Assembly: GCA_903899945.1 (NCBI GenBank)
Contig: CAIULA010000036.1
Coordinates: 1-60,091 of the forward strand
DNA length: 60,091 bases
Source of the DNA: an uncultured Alphaproteobacteria bacterium
Lineage (GTDB): Bacteria > Pseudomonadota > Alphaproteobacteria > Paracaedibacterales > CAIULA01
Direction of reading: 5' to 3'
The notes under the pieces: generated by a model
What the model saw: the letters and a program-made list of their open reading frames with translations, nothing else
Told to the model about the DNA's origin: nothing
The model's database searches: none
Program-made: the position numbers and the translations under genes
Part shown: piece after piece, positions 7,055 through 17,393 of the stretch
Position numbering within the stretch: the stretch's first letter is position 1
Layout: every line of letters begins with the position of its first letter

Positions 7055-10000
7055 TTGGATAAATTTCACAGTAAGAAAGCTTTTATTGAAGAGATTATTC
7101 AAGCTTGTAATTCACAGCTGGCTAACCAATCCTCTGCTGAGCTTCTCTCAATCTTTGTTTGCCAATTTTATCATCATGTAAGTTTTGAGTATTTAGAAAA
7201 AACAGTTAAATATCAAGGGATTGAGATATTGACCTCGAGAGTTTTAAGAGCTTGGCAATTGTTTCAGCATCGCCCATCGCATGCGCCTGTTGTTGATTTT
7301 TGTGAAAAGCCAGTGGATTTATCCAATCCAGATTTTATTGCTCCTTTGACAATTACGCTTATCAATCAAGACCGTCCATTTTTGGTGGACAGTTTAAAAA
7401 TTGCCCTAGAGCAAAACGGATTTAAAGCAGAAGCAGTTCTGCATCCAATTTTTAAGGTTGTTCGAGATCCTCACGGGCATTTACTTAGTTTAGAATCGGC
7501 GCAGGGCCAGCTTAATGAGGATAAAATAGTCCCTATTGCTGCAAAAACTCAAATTGAGTCATTAGTTTGCATTATTCTAGAAGACAGAACCGATAAAGAG
7601 CGTCAGCATAGACTCCGTCAAACAATTACTCACCTGCTAGAGCAAGTCGCTTTTGTTGTGGATGATTTTGATATGATAAGCGGTCATATCTTGGCGCTTG
7701 GAAAACGTTATCAATCATTTAAGGAGAGCCTACATTGTTTAGGGCTCGAGCATCACTCTGATGCAATCAAAGAGGTTGGTGTCTTTTTATCTTGGTTAGC
7801 TAAAGAAAATTTTATTTTCTTAGGATGTCGATATTTTGCCGCGAAGGCGAAAATAGAGCCTGTCTCTTTGAAGGGTAGCGGAAAGAACGAGGATTATCTG
7901 TCTCTTCATTTTGAAAATACTAAGAATGGAGAAATATTAAATGGTGGATTATTTCGAGATTCCTACTTTAACTACCTGACTGAATTAACGCCAAGAGTTT
8001 GCCGTTTAGATAAGTTATTTTTAGATTATCCGGATTATCGTCATAAAAAGGATCATGTTCCTGGTTTGGAGCTTTTGGTAATTTCAAAAAGCTCAAAACG
8101 GTCTCCAGTTCATCGTTACTCTAGAATGAATAGTATAGAGATTCTTGATATTGATGAGAGTGGAACAATTTGCGGTCTTTATCAGTTTATCGGTCTTTTT
8201 AGTCGTGAATTTTTTAATCATTCTGCCTTTGAAATTCCGTTACTAAAACATAAAATTAAAACCGTTTTTGATCGTTTCGGTTTGTCACCAAAATGGCATG
8301 ATGGAAAATACCTGGTTAGTATTCTAAAAAGCGTGCCTCAGGATGAGCTTTTTCAGTTTAGCGAAACTGATCTTTATCGCCTCTGTAAAGAAATTTTTGA
8401 AATTCATAATAATAAGATTGTTTCCGTAGTAGTTCGCCCGGATCCTTATGGACGATTTTTGAGTATTTTGGTTTATTTGCCAAAAGAACGGTATAGTTTT
8501 GGCTTAAAAGAGAGAATCTTAAGTTTTTTAAGCGAAGAGTTTGACGGAGTAATAAGTTCTGAGCAAGTTTTAATGAGTGAGTTTCCTTTTGCTCGTCTTA
8601 TAACGGTGCTGTCTTTTGATAGTGTGCGTGAATTCACCTATGACAAACATCATCTGCAAGAAAAACTGAATGAACTTTCTCTTTCCTGGGAGGATATGTT
8701 AGATCAATTGATTCTAAGCAGCGAGCTCAAAGCTGATTACAAATTGGATTTTCCGGCGTCTTATCGAGACTCATTTTCTCCTAACTGGGCATTAGAGGAC
8801 GTTAAAAACAGTTTAGAAGCTTTAGATACGCAGGGTATTGTTTTTAGCCTTGATCATGATAATACAAAGGAAACGGTTATTTTAAAGGTTTTTCATCCAG
8901 AAAAAGCTTTGCCACTTTCGTTATTGATGCCGATGTTAGAAAATTTCGGTTTGTGTGTTTCTTCAGAGATGACTTACGAAATAGGTTCATCTTCATATCA
9001 AAATTCAAAGAACCAAAGTGTCTGGATTCATTATTTCTATTCTGAAAATGAAAAGATTTCAAAAGAGGATCAGCAAAGAATTATAGAAGCTTTGTATGAT
9101 GTTTGGTCTGATCGAGTGGAAAATGATGCCTTCAATCATCTTATTTTAAAAAGTGCTCTCACTGCTAAAGAAGCCTCAATTTTCAGAGCGTATGCTCGAT
9201 TTTTAAGGCAAGTTGGTTTTGGTTATTCTCAAGAATTAATGGCCAATGTGTTAAGCCATCATCAGTCAATTACACAAAAGATGCGCAATTTGTTTGCCTT
9301 GAGGTTTACGCCACCTTATACAGATGATTCAAAAACGCAAGAGGCTCATCTTTTAAAGGGCTTAGAACATCAGTTACTGACAGTCGTTCGAAATGATCAC
9401 GATGAAATTTTAAGGCGCTTTTTAAATTGCATTCTATCCACGGTAAGAACCAATTTTTATAATGATCCTGCTAGGGCATACTTAAGCTTTAAATTCGATT
9501 GCCGTCATCTTGTAGATCTTCCAAAGCCTTATCCTTATTACGAGATTTTTATTTATTCCCCATTTATGGAATCTTGCCACTTGCGTGGTGATAAAGTGGC
9601 GCGAGGGGGAATTAGATGGTCAGATCGTCATGAAGATTTTAGAAGTGAGGTCTTGGGGTTGATGAAGGCCCAGATGGTTAAAAATTCGGTTATCGTGCCA
9701 CTTGGGTCAAAGGGCGGATTTATCTCCAGGCGTTATGAGAAAATGCAAGCGAATGGATTGACACTGAGTGAATTAAAGAAAGAGGTTATTCACTGCTACC
9801 AAACAATGATGAGAGGGCTATTAGACCTGACAGATAATTTGGTTCAAGGCAAAATAATTCAACCCTCACAAATTGTTTGCCATGATGGCGAAGATCCATA
9901 TCTTGTTGTGGCGGCTGACAAAGGCACAGCCTCTTTTTCAGATTTTGCTAATGAAATTTCCAAAGAATATGGATTTTGGCTTGATGATGCTTTTGCTTCG

Positions 10001-12082
10001 GGTGGATCTCATGGTTATGACCATAAAAAGATGGCAATTACCGCAAAAGGTGCGTGGATTTCAGTAGAACGTCATTTTCAAGAGCTGGGGATTAATACTC
10101 ATGATACACTTTTTTCTGTGATTGGTGTTGGTGACATGTCAGGGGATGTGTTTGGTAACGGAATGCTCAGATCTCCATTAACTAAGCTGATTGGGGCTTT
10201 TAATCATCAGCATATCTTTATTGATCCAAACCCAGATCCGATACAAAGTTTTGAGGAACGTAAACGGCTGTTTGATCTGCCAAGTTCAAATTGGGCGGAT
10301 TATGATTCCAGATGTATCTCTAAAGGGGGAGGTGTTTTTAGTAGAGCCGCTAAGGCAATTTTATTGTCACCTGAAATAAAACAGGTTTTTGAAATTGATG
10401 AAAACATCAATGATTTAACGCCTAATGAATTGATTTTAATCCTGCTCAAATCCAAAGTTGACTTACTTTGGTTCGGAGGGATTGGTACTTTTATTAAGGC
10501 TAGTCAAGAATCCAACAGCGATGTAAATGATAGGCATAATAATGCAATAAGAGTCGATGCAAAAGACATAAAGGCAAGAGTGATAGGAGAGGGTGCTAAT
10601 TTAGCCTTAACTCAAAAAGCGCGAGTGGAGTTTTCTTTGCAAGGCGGGAAGATCAACACAGATGCTATTGATAATTCAGCGGGCGTTGATTGTTCTGATC
10701 ATGAGGTAAATCTTAAAATTTTATTCAGCTATTTATTGCAAGAGCAAAAACTTGAAAGGCATGAGCGTGATGAGCTTCTTCAAGAAATGACCCAAGATGT
10801 AACCGATTTGATTTTAAGGGACAATCATCACCAAACCTTGATCTTAAGTCTTATGGAACTTTCTGCTGCTGATGATTTGGAAATTTATCAAGCTTTGATT
10901 CGTTATTTAGAAAATGATTCAGCAATACCGCTTAACAGGAAGGTGGAATTTATTCCAAGTGATGAAGAATTAGGCAGACGACGTCATTTGGGACAAGGAT
11001 TAACGAGGCCGGAATTGGCAATTTTACTGGCATATAGCAAGAATAGCCTTTACCGACATCTGATGAGTTCGATTAAAAATGCAGATTTATCCTATTTGAA
11101 TCACTATTTTATGGGCTATTTTCCTAAAATATTAACAGAAAAATTTCCAGAAGATCTTTTAAAGCATCCGCTTAGGAATGAGATTTTAGCAACAGTCTTA
11201 GCGAATGAAGTTATTAATCGTATGGGCCCCTGCTTTTTACCTGAGGTTTGTCAAATTGAGAATGTATCAATTTTGGACACTCTTCAGGCTTATTTTCAAA
11301 TTGTTGAAATGTTTGGTTTTGGCGAAATTTGGAAAGAGATTGAAGATCTAAAGGGCAAAGTTGATATAAAAGACCAGTATCAGATTTTTCTTGAAGTGAT
11401 GCAGGCTGTCCGCAAGTTAACTCATACTCTTTTACGTCATAAAGGATTTATACATAACCAGAGAAAGCGAGAAGCAATCCGTCATGAAGTTTTGAATATG
11501 CTATTGGTTTTGTATAAAACTGAATTAAAAGCTCAGAATGCAATGATTTCTCATGCTCTTTCTTCTAAATTTAGTGTTTTCAAGTTCTTTCCCGTTATTT
11601 TAGAACTTGTCTGCCAAAGCTATAATGGTCAAGCGGAGAGAAAAGACCATCTTTCAGAAATTATCCAGACATTTTTTAAGATACGAGAAAAACTAAATTT
11701 TTCACTTTTTTCGGATCTGGAATCTATCGTAAGTATTCATCAAGAATGGCAATTTGCCACTAAATGCGGGTTGTATAACGAATTGATCCAAGCTGAAGCC
11801 AATCTCGCTTGGCATGTTTATAAAGAAGGTGGATATGAGCTGTGGACCGCTAAGCATCATTTTGCTATTGAACGGCACAGAGAGATTATTCAATTGGTGC
11901 AAGCTGCTATCAATAGAATTATTAAACCAGACCTAGGGCTTTTGACGCATGTCGTTCATCATGTGCAAAACCTTGGAGTTATTCATTCAATATCTGAAGA
12001 AAAAAATGATGAACTCTCGTTTCAAAATCGAATAGAGAAAGCGGATGTTGAAAAAATTCCTTCTCAACTAAATTTTATGTAA
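7055..12082 (+). CDS. gdhB: NAD-specific glutamate dehydrogenase, large (GdhB/GdhZ) type
   Basis: The protein has 1675 residues, close to the usual 1,600-odd of the 180-kDa bacterial NAD-GDH class. It converts glutamate to 2-oxoglutarate and ammonia with NAD. The N-terminal half (about 1-700) contains ACT-like regulatory modules. The catalytic core (about 780-1260) shows GDKVARGGIRWSDR, VKNSVIVPLGSKGGF, GVGDMSGDVFGNGML and FGGIGTFIKA, all hallmarks of the family. The C-terminal helical region has the GLTRPELAILLAYSK segment. Translation starts at TTG 7055: a good AGGTAGG ribosome binding site lies at 7041-7047 and an in-frame stop at 7040-7042 excludes an earlier start. This enzyme feeds glutamate carbon into the TCA cycle, typical of amino-acid-fed intracellular alphaproteobacteria. 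Upstream lie a CtrA-type box and a palindromic element. Confidence 0.95.
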   Translation: MDKFHSKKAFIEEIIQACNSQLANQSSAELLSIFVCQFYHHVSFEYLEKTVKYQGIEILTSRVLRAWQLFQHRPSHAPVVDFCEKPVDLSNPDFIAPLTITLINQDRPFLVDSLKIALEQNGFKAEAVLHPIFKVVRDPHGHLLSLESAQGQLNEDKIVPIAAKTQIESLVCIILEDRTDKERQHRLRQTITHLLEQVAFVVDDFDMISGHILALGKRYQSFKESLHCLGLEHHSDAIKEVGVFLSWLAKENFIFLGCRYFAAKAKIEPVSLKGSGKNEDYLSLHFENTKNGEILNGGLFRDSYFNYLTELTPRVCRLDKLFLDYPDYRHKKDHVPGLELLVISKSSKRSPVHRYSRMNSIEILDIDESGTICGLYQFIGLFSREFFNHSAFEIPLLKHKIKTVFDRFGLSPKWHDGKYLVSILKSVPQDELFQFSETDLYRLCKEIFEIHNNKIVSVVVRPDPYGRFLSILVYLPKERYSFGLKERILSFLSEEFDGVISSEQVLMSEFPFARLITVLSFDSVREFTYDKHHLQEKLNELSLSWEDMLDQLILSSELKADYKLDFPASYRDSFSPNWALEDVKNSLEALDTQGIVFSLDHDNTKETVILKVFHPEKALPLSLLMPMLENFGLCVSSEMTYEIGSSSYQNSKNQSVWIHYFYSENEKISKEDQQRIIEALYDVWSDRVENDAFNHLILKSALTAKEASIFRAYARFLRQVGFGYSQELMANVLSHHQSITQKMRNLFALRFTPPYTDDSKTQEAHLLKGLEHQLLTVVRNDHDEILRRFLNCILSTVRTNFYNDPARAYLSFKFDCRHLVDLPKPYPYYEIFIYSPFMESCHLRGDKVARGGIRWSDRHEDFRSEVLGLMKAQMVKNSVIVPLGSKGGFISRRYEKMQANGLTLSELKKEVIHCYQTMMRGLLDLTDNLVQGKIIQPSQIVCHDGEDPYLVVAADKGTASFSDFANEISKEYGFWLDDAFASGGSHGYDHKKMAITAKGAWISVERHFQELGINTHDTLFSVIGVGDMSGDVFGNGMLRSPLTKLIGAFNHQHIFIDPNPDPIQSFEERKRLFDLPSSNWADYDSRCISKGGGVFSRAAKAILLSPEIKQVFEIDENINDLTPNELILILLKSKVDLLWFGGIGTFIKASQESNSDVNDRHNNAIRVDAKDIKARVIGEGANLALTQKARVEFSLQGGKINTDAIDNSAGVDCSDHEVNLKILFSYLLQEQKLERHERDELLQEMTQDVTDLILRDNHHQTLILSLMELSAADDLEIYQALIRYLENDSAIPLNRKVEFIPSDEELGRRRHLGQGLTRPELAILLAYSKNSLYRHLMSSIKNADLSYLNHYFMGYFPKILTEKFPEDLLKHPLRNEILATVLANEVINRMGPCFLPEVCQIENVSILDTLQAYFQIVEMFGFGEIWKEIEDLKGKVDIKDQYQIFLEVMQAVRKLTHTLLRHKGFIHNQRKREAIRHEVLNMLLVLYKTELKAQNAMISHALSSKFSVFKFFPVILELVCQSYNGQAERKDHLSEIIQTFFKIREKLNFSLFSDLESIVSIHQEWQFATKCGLYNELIQAEANLAWHVYKEGGYELWTAKHHFAIERHREIIQLVQAAINRIIKPDLGLLTHVVHHVQNLGVIHSISEEKNDELSFQNRIEKADVEKIPSQLNFM

Positions 12083-12118
12083 TCTAACTGATTTCTTATT
12101 CTTGATATTCGACTCAGT

Positions 12119-12580
12119 CTATTTTGCCTCTTTTTTCGGCTCTTCAGATTTGCTGAATAAGAATTTACTAATCAAACCTTCGAAGCTAATAGAAGATTGA
12201 GTATGATTAATTAGACCATTTGGAACTAAAAATTGCTCGCTTCCACCCGGGACGATGGCTATGTATTTCCCGCCTAAAAGACTTTCACTGGAGATTTCTG
12301 CAGAGGAATCTGTAGGGATTTTAATGTTGCTACGAATTGTCATAGCAACTGTTGCTTGATATGTATTAGGGTCAATGTCAAGCTTTTGAACAATACCAAC
12401 TTTAACGCCGCTAACTTTAATATCTGCGCCTGAATTCAGACCATCAATGCGATCAAATTTAGCGAGAATAGTATAACCTTGGATGCTTTTTTGCCCTGAA
12501 GAGTAAGCATAAAATAAGAAAAGTCCGGCGACAATAAGAACGACAGCTCCGATGATTGCCTCAAGTAAGTTGTTACGCAT
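12119..12580 (-). CDS. mlaD: MlaD-like MCE-domain protein of phospholipid transport
   Basis: The protein has 153 residues from the chosen start: a membrane anchor (about 4-26, EAIIGAVVLIVAGLFLFYAY) followed by one MCE domain, with YTILAKFDRIDGLNSGADIKVSGVKVG and SLLGGKYIAI as family hallmarks. MlaD is the periplasmic lipid-binding ring of the MlaFEDB ABC system, which keeps the outer-membrane outer leaflet free of phospholipid. I chose the ATG at 12580, with GGGAAGAG just upstream, over the ATG 24 bases earlier, which has no ribosome binding site. The mlaE/mlaF partners are not adjacent. The 213-base spacer to ubiE is AT-rich and otherwise featureless. Confidence 0.88.
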   Translation of the reverse strand: MRNNLLEAIIGAVVLIVAGLFLFYAYSSGQKSIQGYTILAKFDRIDGLNSGADIKVSGVKVGIVQKLDIDPNTYQATVAMTIRSNIKIPTDSSAEISSESLLGGKYIAIVPGGSEQFLVPNGLINHTQSSISFEGLISKFLFSKSEEPKKEAK

Positions 12581-12817
12581 TTCTCTTCCCAAAAAACCTT
12601 TCATCCGTATGTTTGATCTTTGATTCTATAACCAAACAATGATTTATTCCAATACCCATACCGAGTATCTATAGCAACCTTGCTTCCAAAAATATAGAAA
12701 AATTTTATATATTCAGAAAGATATTTTGCCATAAACCTAGTAAAACCCCATTTGATTAGATCATCAAAATATTAATTATTAATTAAAGAACATTTCTTCT
12801 TTGCGGTGTTATTTGAC

Positions 12818-13558
12818 TTAATTCCTTCCCCAATGCAAAGCTGCAATTCCGCCCCACCAATTTTCAAAGGCTGTCTTTGTAAAACCTGCAGCATCCATCT
12901 TATTGATAAGAGTTTGCTGATCTGGGAATTGTCGAATGCTTTCAACCAGATATTGGTAAGCGTCTTGATCTTTAGCAACGTACTTACCTAGAAGTGGTAA
13001 AACATTGAAAGAATACGTATCGTAAGCCTTAGAGAGGATGGGTAAAATAGGGCGATTAAATTCTAAGCAAAAGAAATAACCATTTGGTTTCAAAACGCGA
13101 AAGGCTTCTAAAAGGGCCTTTTCTTTATCAGCTACATTCCTAAGGCCGAAGACTATTGTGTAAATATCAATAGACTGATCTGGAATAGGTAAGCTTTCTG
13201 CATTACCATTGCACCAATGAAGATTATGAAGAATGCCCTTATCAACGGCATTATTTCTACCTTCTTCTATCATGGGAAGGGTTAAATCACATACCATTAC
13301 GTCTAAATCTAGATGAGGATAAGCCTTTTGAATGCCAATTGCGATATCACCCGTTCCACCTGCGACATCCAGTATAATCTGATTTTCCTTGAGAGGTAGA
13401 CGATGGATAAAAGTTTGTTTCCATAATCGATGAACGCCCAAACTCATTAGGTCGTTCATTAGATCATAACTGGAAGCAACGCGCCCAAACAAATCTTGAA
13501 CTTTTTTTGCTTTTTCCTGAAGAGGAATTTTCTTAAAGCCAAAATCAGTAAAGCGCAT
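12818..13558 (-). CDS. ubiE: Demethylmenaquinone/ubiquinone C-methyltransferase UbiE
   Basis: The protein has 246 residues from ATG 13558. It carries the SAM-binding motif ILDVAGGTGDIA, the family signature YDLMNDLMSLGVHRLWK, and the downstream motif FGLRNVADKEKALLEAFRVLKPNG. UbiE methylates the quinone ring carbon in ubiquinone (and menaquinone) synthesis at the inner membrane. Reading from an upstream ATG at 13615 would overlap the preceding gene by 46 bases and add 19 residues not typical of the family, so the internal start after that gene's stop is preferred. It is the third gene of a minus-strand run behind two ABC substrate-binding genes. Confidence 0.93.
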   Translation of the reverse strand: MRFTDFGFKKIPLQEKAKKVQDLFGRVASSYDLMNDLMSLGVHRLWKQTFIHRLPLKENQIILDVAGGTGDIAIGIQKAYPHLDLDVMVCDLTLPMIEEGRNNAVDKGILHNLHWCNGNAESLPIPDQSIDIYTIVFGLRNVADKEKALLEAFRVLKPNGYFFCLEFNRPILPILSKAYDTYSFNVLPLLGKYVAKDQDAYQYLVESIRQFPDQQTLINKMDAAGFTKTAFENWWGGIAALHWGRN

Positions 13559-13568
13559 TTGTAAATCC

Positions 13569-14579
13569 CTATTCGTTGCCCATTCTTTCAGCTTGGCTGA
13601 TAAGATCATTTTCAAACTGTAGTCCGAGCTGTTCTGCTACGGCTATATTGAGCTTAAAATCTACTTTTTGAGGCCATTCAACAGGAATGTCTGAAGGTTT
13701 CAGTTTTTCTCTTAGGATTTTTACAACCATTTTTCCGGCTTGTCTCCCTAATTGGTATTGATCAGGCCCCAATGCTGCAAGTGCTCCTTTTTGAAGGCAA
13801 TCCACATCACTGACAAAAACTGGAATTTTATGCTCATTTCCGACCTTAGTAACAGCATCAAAAGCAGCGAGTGCAGTGTTGTCGTTATTGATGAAAATAG
13901 CATCTATTTTACCAATCAGATTTTGTGCTGCGGTTAAGACTTCGCTTGTTTTGCTTGCAGGTATAGCAACTAAGTTTATGCCTTCATCTTTTGCCGCGGA
14001 TTGAGTTTTTTCAAGAAGTATGACCGAATTTGCTTCCCCTGGATTATAAATGATTCCCAGGCGCTTTAAACCTGGAAGAATCTTGCGGAATGCTTCTATC
14101 TGTTTTTTTACTTCTATGAAATTCGAAACACCTGTTATATTCCCTTCTGGCTTTTGGGGATCGATAACAAGTTTGGTTCCCACAGGATCCGTTACTGATG
14201 CAAAAACAACAGGAATTTTTGACCCTTGGGTGATTTGGGCTGCTGCTTGTGCGGGAGTTGTTGGAATTGCAACAATGATATCAGCTTTTTGACCTACAAA
14301 TTTTTGAATGATCTGTGAAGCTAGAGCCGGATTTCCTTGAGCAGATTCATAGTCCCATTGCATTGTTTTTTCTGGAATAAAACCAGCTTCAGCCAGTTCA
14401 TCCATGATGCCTTGTCGGGTTTGATCGAGGGCAGGGTGTTCAATGATTTGAACGACTCCAACGAGAGGCATTACATTTATTGGAGTTTGGGGATTATTGT
14501 TCGACCATAACCATCGGCCAGTCAGAAAAGCAACAGCTGCGACTATAACAACTACGGCTTGTTTAAAAGGTTTATTCAT
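13569..14579 (-). CDS. ABC transporter substrate-binding protein (PF04392 type), second of a tandem pair
   Basis: The 336-residue protein has an N-terminal membrane anchor or uncleaved signal (about 7-26) and two periplasmic-binding lobes. Motifs include IPTTPAQAAAQI, PVVFASVTDPVGTKLV, LGIIYNPGEANSV and IFINNDNTALAA, characteristic of the TrpX/PF04392 group, members of which bind tryptophan or related amino acids. No permease or ATPase gene is next to it, so the transport partners are elsewhere or lost. A GGAG precedes the ATG, which overlaps the upstream paralogue by 8 bases. The ligand is unknown. Confidence 0.87.
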   Translation of the reverse strand: MNKPFKQAVVVIVAAVAFLTGRWLWSNNNPQTPINVMPLVGVVQIIEHPALDQTRQGIMDELAEAGFIPEKTMQWDYESAQGNPALASQIIQKFVGQKADIIVAIPTTPAQAAAQITQGSKIPVVFASVTDPVGTKLVIDPQKPEGNITGVSNFIEVKKQIEAFRKILPGLKRLGIIYNPGEANSVILLEKTQSAAKDEGINLVAIPASKTSEVLTAAQNLIGKIDAIFINNDNTALAAFDAVTKVGNEHKIPVFVSDVDCLQKGALAALGPDQYQLGRQAGKMVVKILREKLKPSDIPVEWPQKVDFKLNIAVAEQLGLQFENDLISQAERMGNE

Positions 14580-15645
14580 TTTCAGCTCCGGACTTTAAAG
14601 AAGTTTTTTCTGTTTCAATTGAGGCATTAATAATTTTATCGGCTTTAATAAGAATATGCTCTGGAAAGGTTATCCCCAAATGTCGAGCAGTCTCTTGATT
14701 AAGGACAAGGGTTAAAATTAAAGCTTTTTCTAAAGGAATTTTTTCAACAATTGTTCCCTTTAGGACTGAAACAACTAATTTTCCTGCTTGTCTACCTATC
14801 TCATATTGATTAGGGGCAAGGGTTGCAAGGCATCCTTTTTCAACCGATTCAGGATCCGAAGAAAAGACGGGAATTTTATGTTCTTGGGAAACTTTTAAAA
14901 CAGCGTCTAGGGCAGAGATTAATGTATTGTCATTGGGGATATAGATTGCATCTACTTTATTGACCAAGGATTTGGCAGCAGTTGATACTTCTGTTGTTGC
15001 TGAAGCAGCAACTTTGATAATGTTAATGTTTAATTTTTTTAAAGCTTCGCTCATTTTTTCAATCATACTGACTGAATTAGCTTCTCCTGGATTATAGAGG
15101 ATGCCAATTGTAAGGGGGTGATCTTTGAAACTTAAGATTTCTTTGATAAGATTGGCTTGCTCTTGGATCGGTGCTTCGTCATAGACACCAGTCATTCCTT
15201 CACTGCCCTTTTCTAGGTTAGAAGATAGTTTAGCTGCAACAGGATCAGAAACAGCAACAAATACAACGGGTATATTGCGTGGTTTAGCTACAGCATACGC
15301 GCTTTGAGAAGAAGGCGTTGTGATAGGAACAATTACTTTTGGTGAAAGGCTAACAAATTTTTGAGAAATTTGCGCTGCTGTTGAAACATTTCCTTGTGCA
15401 TTTTGAAAAAGGATTCCGTTTTCCGGGATGTCGTTTTCCTTTAAAACATCCACTATACCTTTACGAATCGCATCTAAAGAAGGATGGGGTGCAATCTGTG
15501 TTATGGCAACCAATATCTTTTGTGGCGAGAGTAAGGGGTTTTCCGTCGGTTCTTGATTTTTTAAAAAACGATAGCTTAAGAAAATCAAAATCCCAATAAT
15601 AAGTATAAACACAAATGTGTAGGTTTTTTTCTGCGGGTAGGTCAT
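14572..15645 (-). CDS. ABC transporter substrate-binding protein (PF04392 type), first of a tandem pair
   Basis: The protein has 357 residues from ATG 15645; AAAGGG is correctly spaced from this ATG and too close to the one at 15651. One N-terminal hydrophobic helix (about 9-28) is followed by the same two-lobe domain as the next gene, with matching motifs (PVVFVAVSDPVAAKL, IGILYNPGEANSVSM, IYIPNDNTLISALDAV, NQYEIGRQAGKLVVSVL). The pair clearly arose by duplication and diverged strongly. The lack of a Cys after the hydrophobic segment argues against a lipoprotein, so both may stay tethered by an uncleaved helix. Confidence 0.86.
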   Translation of the reverse strand: MTYPQKKTYTFVFILIIGILIFLSYRFLKNQEPTENPLLSPQKILVAITQIAPHPSLDAIRKGIVDVLKENDIPENGILFQNAQGNVSTAAQISQKFVSLSPKVIVPITTPSSQSAYAVAKPRNIPVVFVAVSDPVAAKLSSNLEKGSEGMTGVYDEAPIQEQANLIKEILSFKDHPLTIGILYNPGEANSVSMIEKMSEALKKLNINIIKVAASATTEVSTAAKSLVNKVDAIYIPNDNTLISALDAVLKVSQEHKIPVFSSDPESVEKGCLATLAPNQYEIGRQAGKLVVSVLKGTIVEKIPLEKALILTLVLNQETARHLGITFPEHILIKADKIINASIETEKTSLKSGAENE

Positions 15646-15851
15646 TATCATGCCCTTTCATCTTTACATCAATTGAACAATAGAACAGGTTTCTGGAAAA
15701 TTACCAGGTATGATGCCATCGCCAATGTCGTAAAAAGATGAATAGGTTCACGTAATTAAATCTATATAAAATATGTTTTTACCGGTACCCAGTCTATCAG
15801 GCTGCATGCTAACAAACAATAAATTTTTTGGGAAATTGAAAACTTATTGTA

Positions 15852-17393
15852 TCAAACAGATTTTCTTTGTGGTGATCTCGCTTTTTTCCAAGATTTCTTC
15901 GAAAGATTTTTTTCTTTTTTCAAAGAACTTATCTTTTTTGTAGGAGATAAAGAAATCTCTCTATAGGAAGGAGGTTTTGGGACTATCCATTGGGCGGGGA
16001 GTATTTTCTTTTCAGAGGTCTCCGCAACCAAACTTCGATCACATTTATCTTTTTTGATGGCTTTTTGAGTAACATGCATTGCTTTCTTGGCGACTTGACC
16101 TGATTCTGTGCTTTGCAAATATTCCAACATTTGTTCAGAAGGCGGTGCATAGGCTATTGTTTGTGCCTGACGCATGTCGTTTGCGTGTTCTGCTGAGTAA
16201 GACGGATTTGAATGTTTTGCAGTGGGCGCTGAAAATTGCTGAGAAGTTTGAAAGTTTGGTTCAGCATGACTTTGCGCTTGTGAGGGGTAAATGACAGGAT
16301 GAGGTGTATAGGAAACAGCTTGCATCATATCTAATGAGTTTTGTGTTTGCTCTTCGCTTTGAAAAGAGGGCTGTTTTTGAGAGTCGGATTCTGTTTGACG
16401 CAACGAAGCTTCTAGTAGAGAAGCATCTTTGGGGGTAATGCTCTCATTTAAGTTGTTATTAAGCTCGATTGATTCAATATCAACTTGTTTCTTTTTTTCT
16501 CTTCTAGACGATATGCCCTTTGTACCTGGGGCTGGAAGGAATTTCGGTGGTTTTGCTGAAACTGCGCCAATTTTACGAAAGTTAACTTCTAATAATTCGG
16601 CAGCTCGTTTGTCTCGACTACGCCAACTGTTACCACCCATGACAACGGCAAACAAACGTCGTGGTTTATTATTAGCATCATATCGAATAGCAGAAGTGCT
16701 TATGTTAAATCCAGAGGCGCAAACAAAGCCCGTTTTGATACCATCTAATCCCTCAACTTTTCCAAGCATATGATTATGGTTACGGTGAGAGACTCCTAAG
16801 TAATTAAAAGATTTTGTTTTGAAATAATGGCAGTATTCCGGGAAATCTTGATAAAGAGCCTGAGCTAATATAGCCATATCCATGGCAGTTGTGATTTGCC
16901 TTCTATCGGGGACTCCTGAAGGATTGAAAAACTGAGTAGAATGCATGCCTAATTGTTTGGCTTTTTTATTCATTATTTGAGCAAATTTATCTACTGATCC
17001 AGAAAGCCCTTCTGCAATGACTATCGCAGCATCATTTGCAGATTTTGTGACCATCGCCTGTATAATGGCCTCGACAGGAATTGTATCTCCAACTCTAAGG
17101 CCTAGTTTTGATGGGATTTGCCTGGTTGCTAAAAAAGAAACCGGAAAGCGCGTGTTTAATGTTATTTTTCCCGCTTTTAGTGCTTCAAATATGATGTAGA
17201 GCGTCATTTTCTTAGTTAAAGAGGCCGGATGTCTTTTTTCATAAGCATTTTCAGCATGCATTATTTTTCCAGTATTTCCGTCAATGACAATAGCAGCGTA
17301 TTTATTTTGGCTTCCTAAGCAAGTATTAAATTGCTTGAATCCCACAATAAACAACACGCAGATAGCTGTAATGCGTAAGAAAAAATAAGTCAA
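15852..17393 (-). CDS. D-alanyl-D-alanine carboxypeptidase (S11, DacA/DacF type) with long C-terminal tail
   Basis: The protein has 513 residues, starting at TTG 17393 with GGAG ten bases upstream. A signal peptide (about 1-27) is followed by the S11 penicillin-binding domain (about 30-275). The active-site Ser58 is in SLTK (58-61), SAN is near 115 and KTG near 220. These enzymes remove the terminal D-Ala of peptidoglycan pentapeptides in the periplasm. The remaining 230 residues are a Gln/Ser/Pro/Lys-rich, probably disordered extension with no visible SPOR or membrane-anchoring motif. Its very basic end might bind the envelope. The tail is longer than in the common family members. Confidence 0.9.
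   Translation of the reverse strand: MTYFFLRITAICVLFIVGFKQFNTCLGSQNKYAAIVIDGNTGKIMHAENAYEKRHPASLTKKMTLYIIFEALKAGKITLNTRFPVSFLATRQIPSKLGLRVGDTIPVEAIIQAMVTKSANDAAIVIAEGLSGSVDKFAQIMNKKAKQLGMHSTQFFNPSGVPDRRQITTAMDMAILAQALYQDFPEYCHYFKTKSFNYLGVSHRNHNHMLGKVEGLDGIKTGFVCASGFNISTSAIRYDANNKPRRLFAVVMGGNSWRSRDKRAAELLEVNFRKIGAVSAKPPKFLPAPGTKGISSRREKKKQVDIESIELNNNLNESITPKDASLLEASLRQTESDSQKQPSFQSEEQTQNSLDMMQAVSYTPHPVIYPSQAQSHAEPNFQTSQQFSAPTAKHSNPSYSAEHANDMRQAQTIAYAPPSEQMLEYLQSTESGQVAKKAMHVTQKAIKKDKCDRSLVAETSEKKILPAQWIVPKPPSYREISLSPTKKISSLKKEKNLSKKSWKKARSPQRKSV

Noticed and set aside
12772-12786. TTAA-TTATTAA-TTAA between ubiE and mlaD as a CtrA box
   Set aside because: It is part of an AT-only run with several overlapping TTAA words, so the spacing match carries little information.
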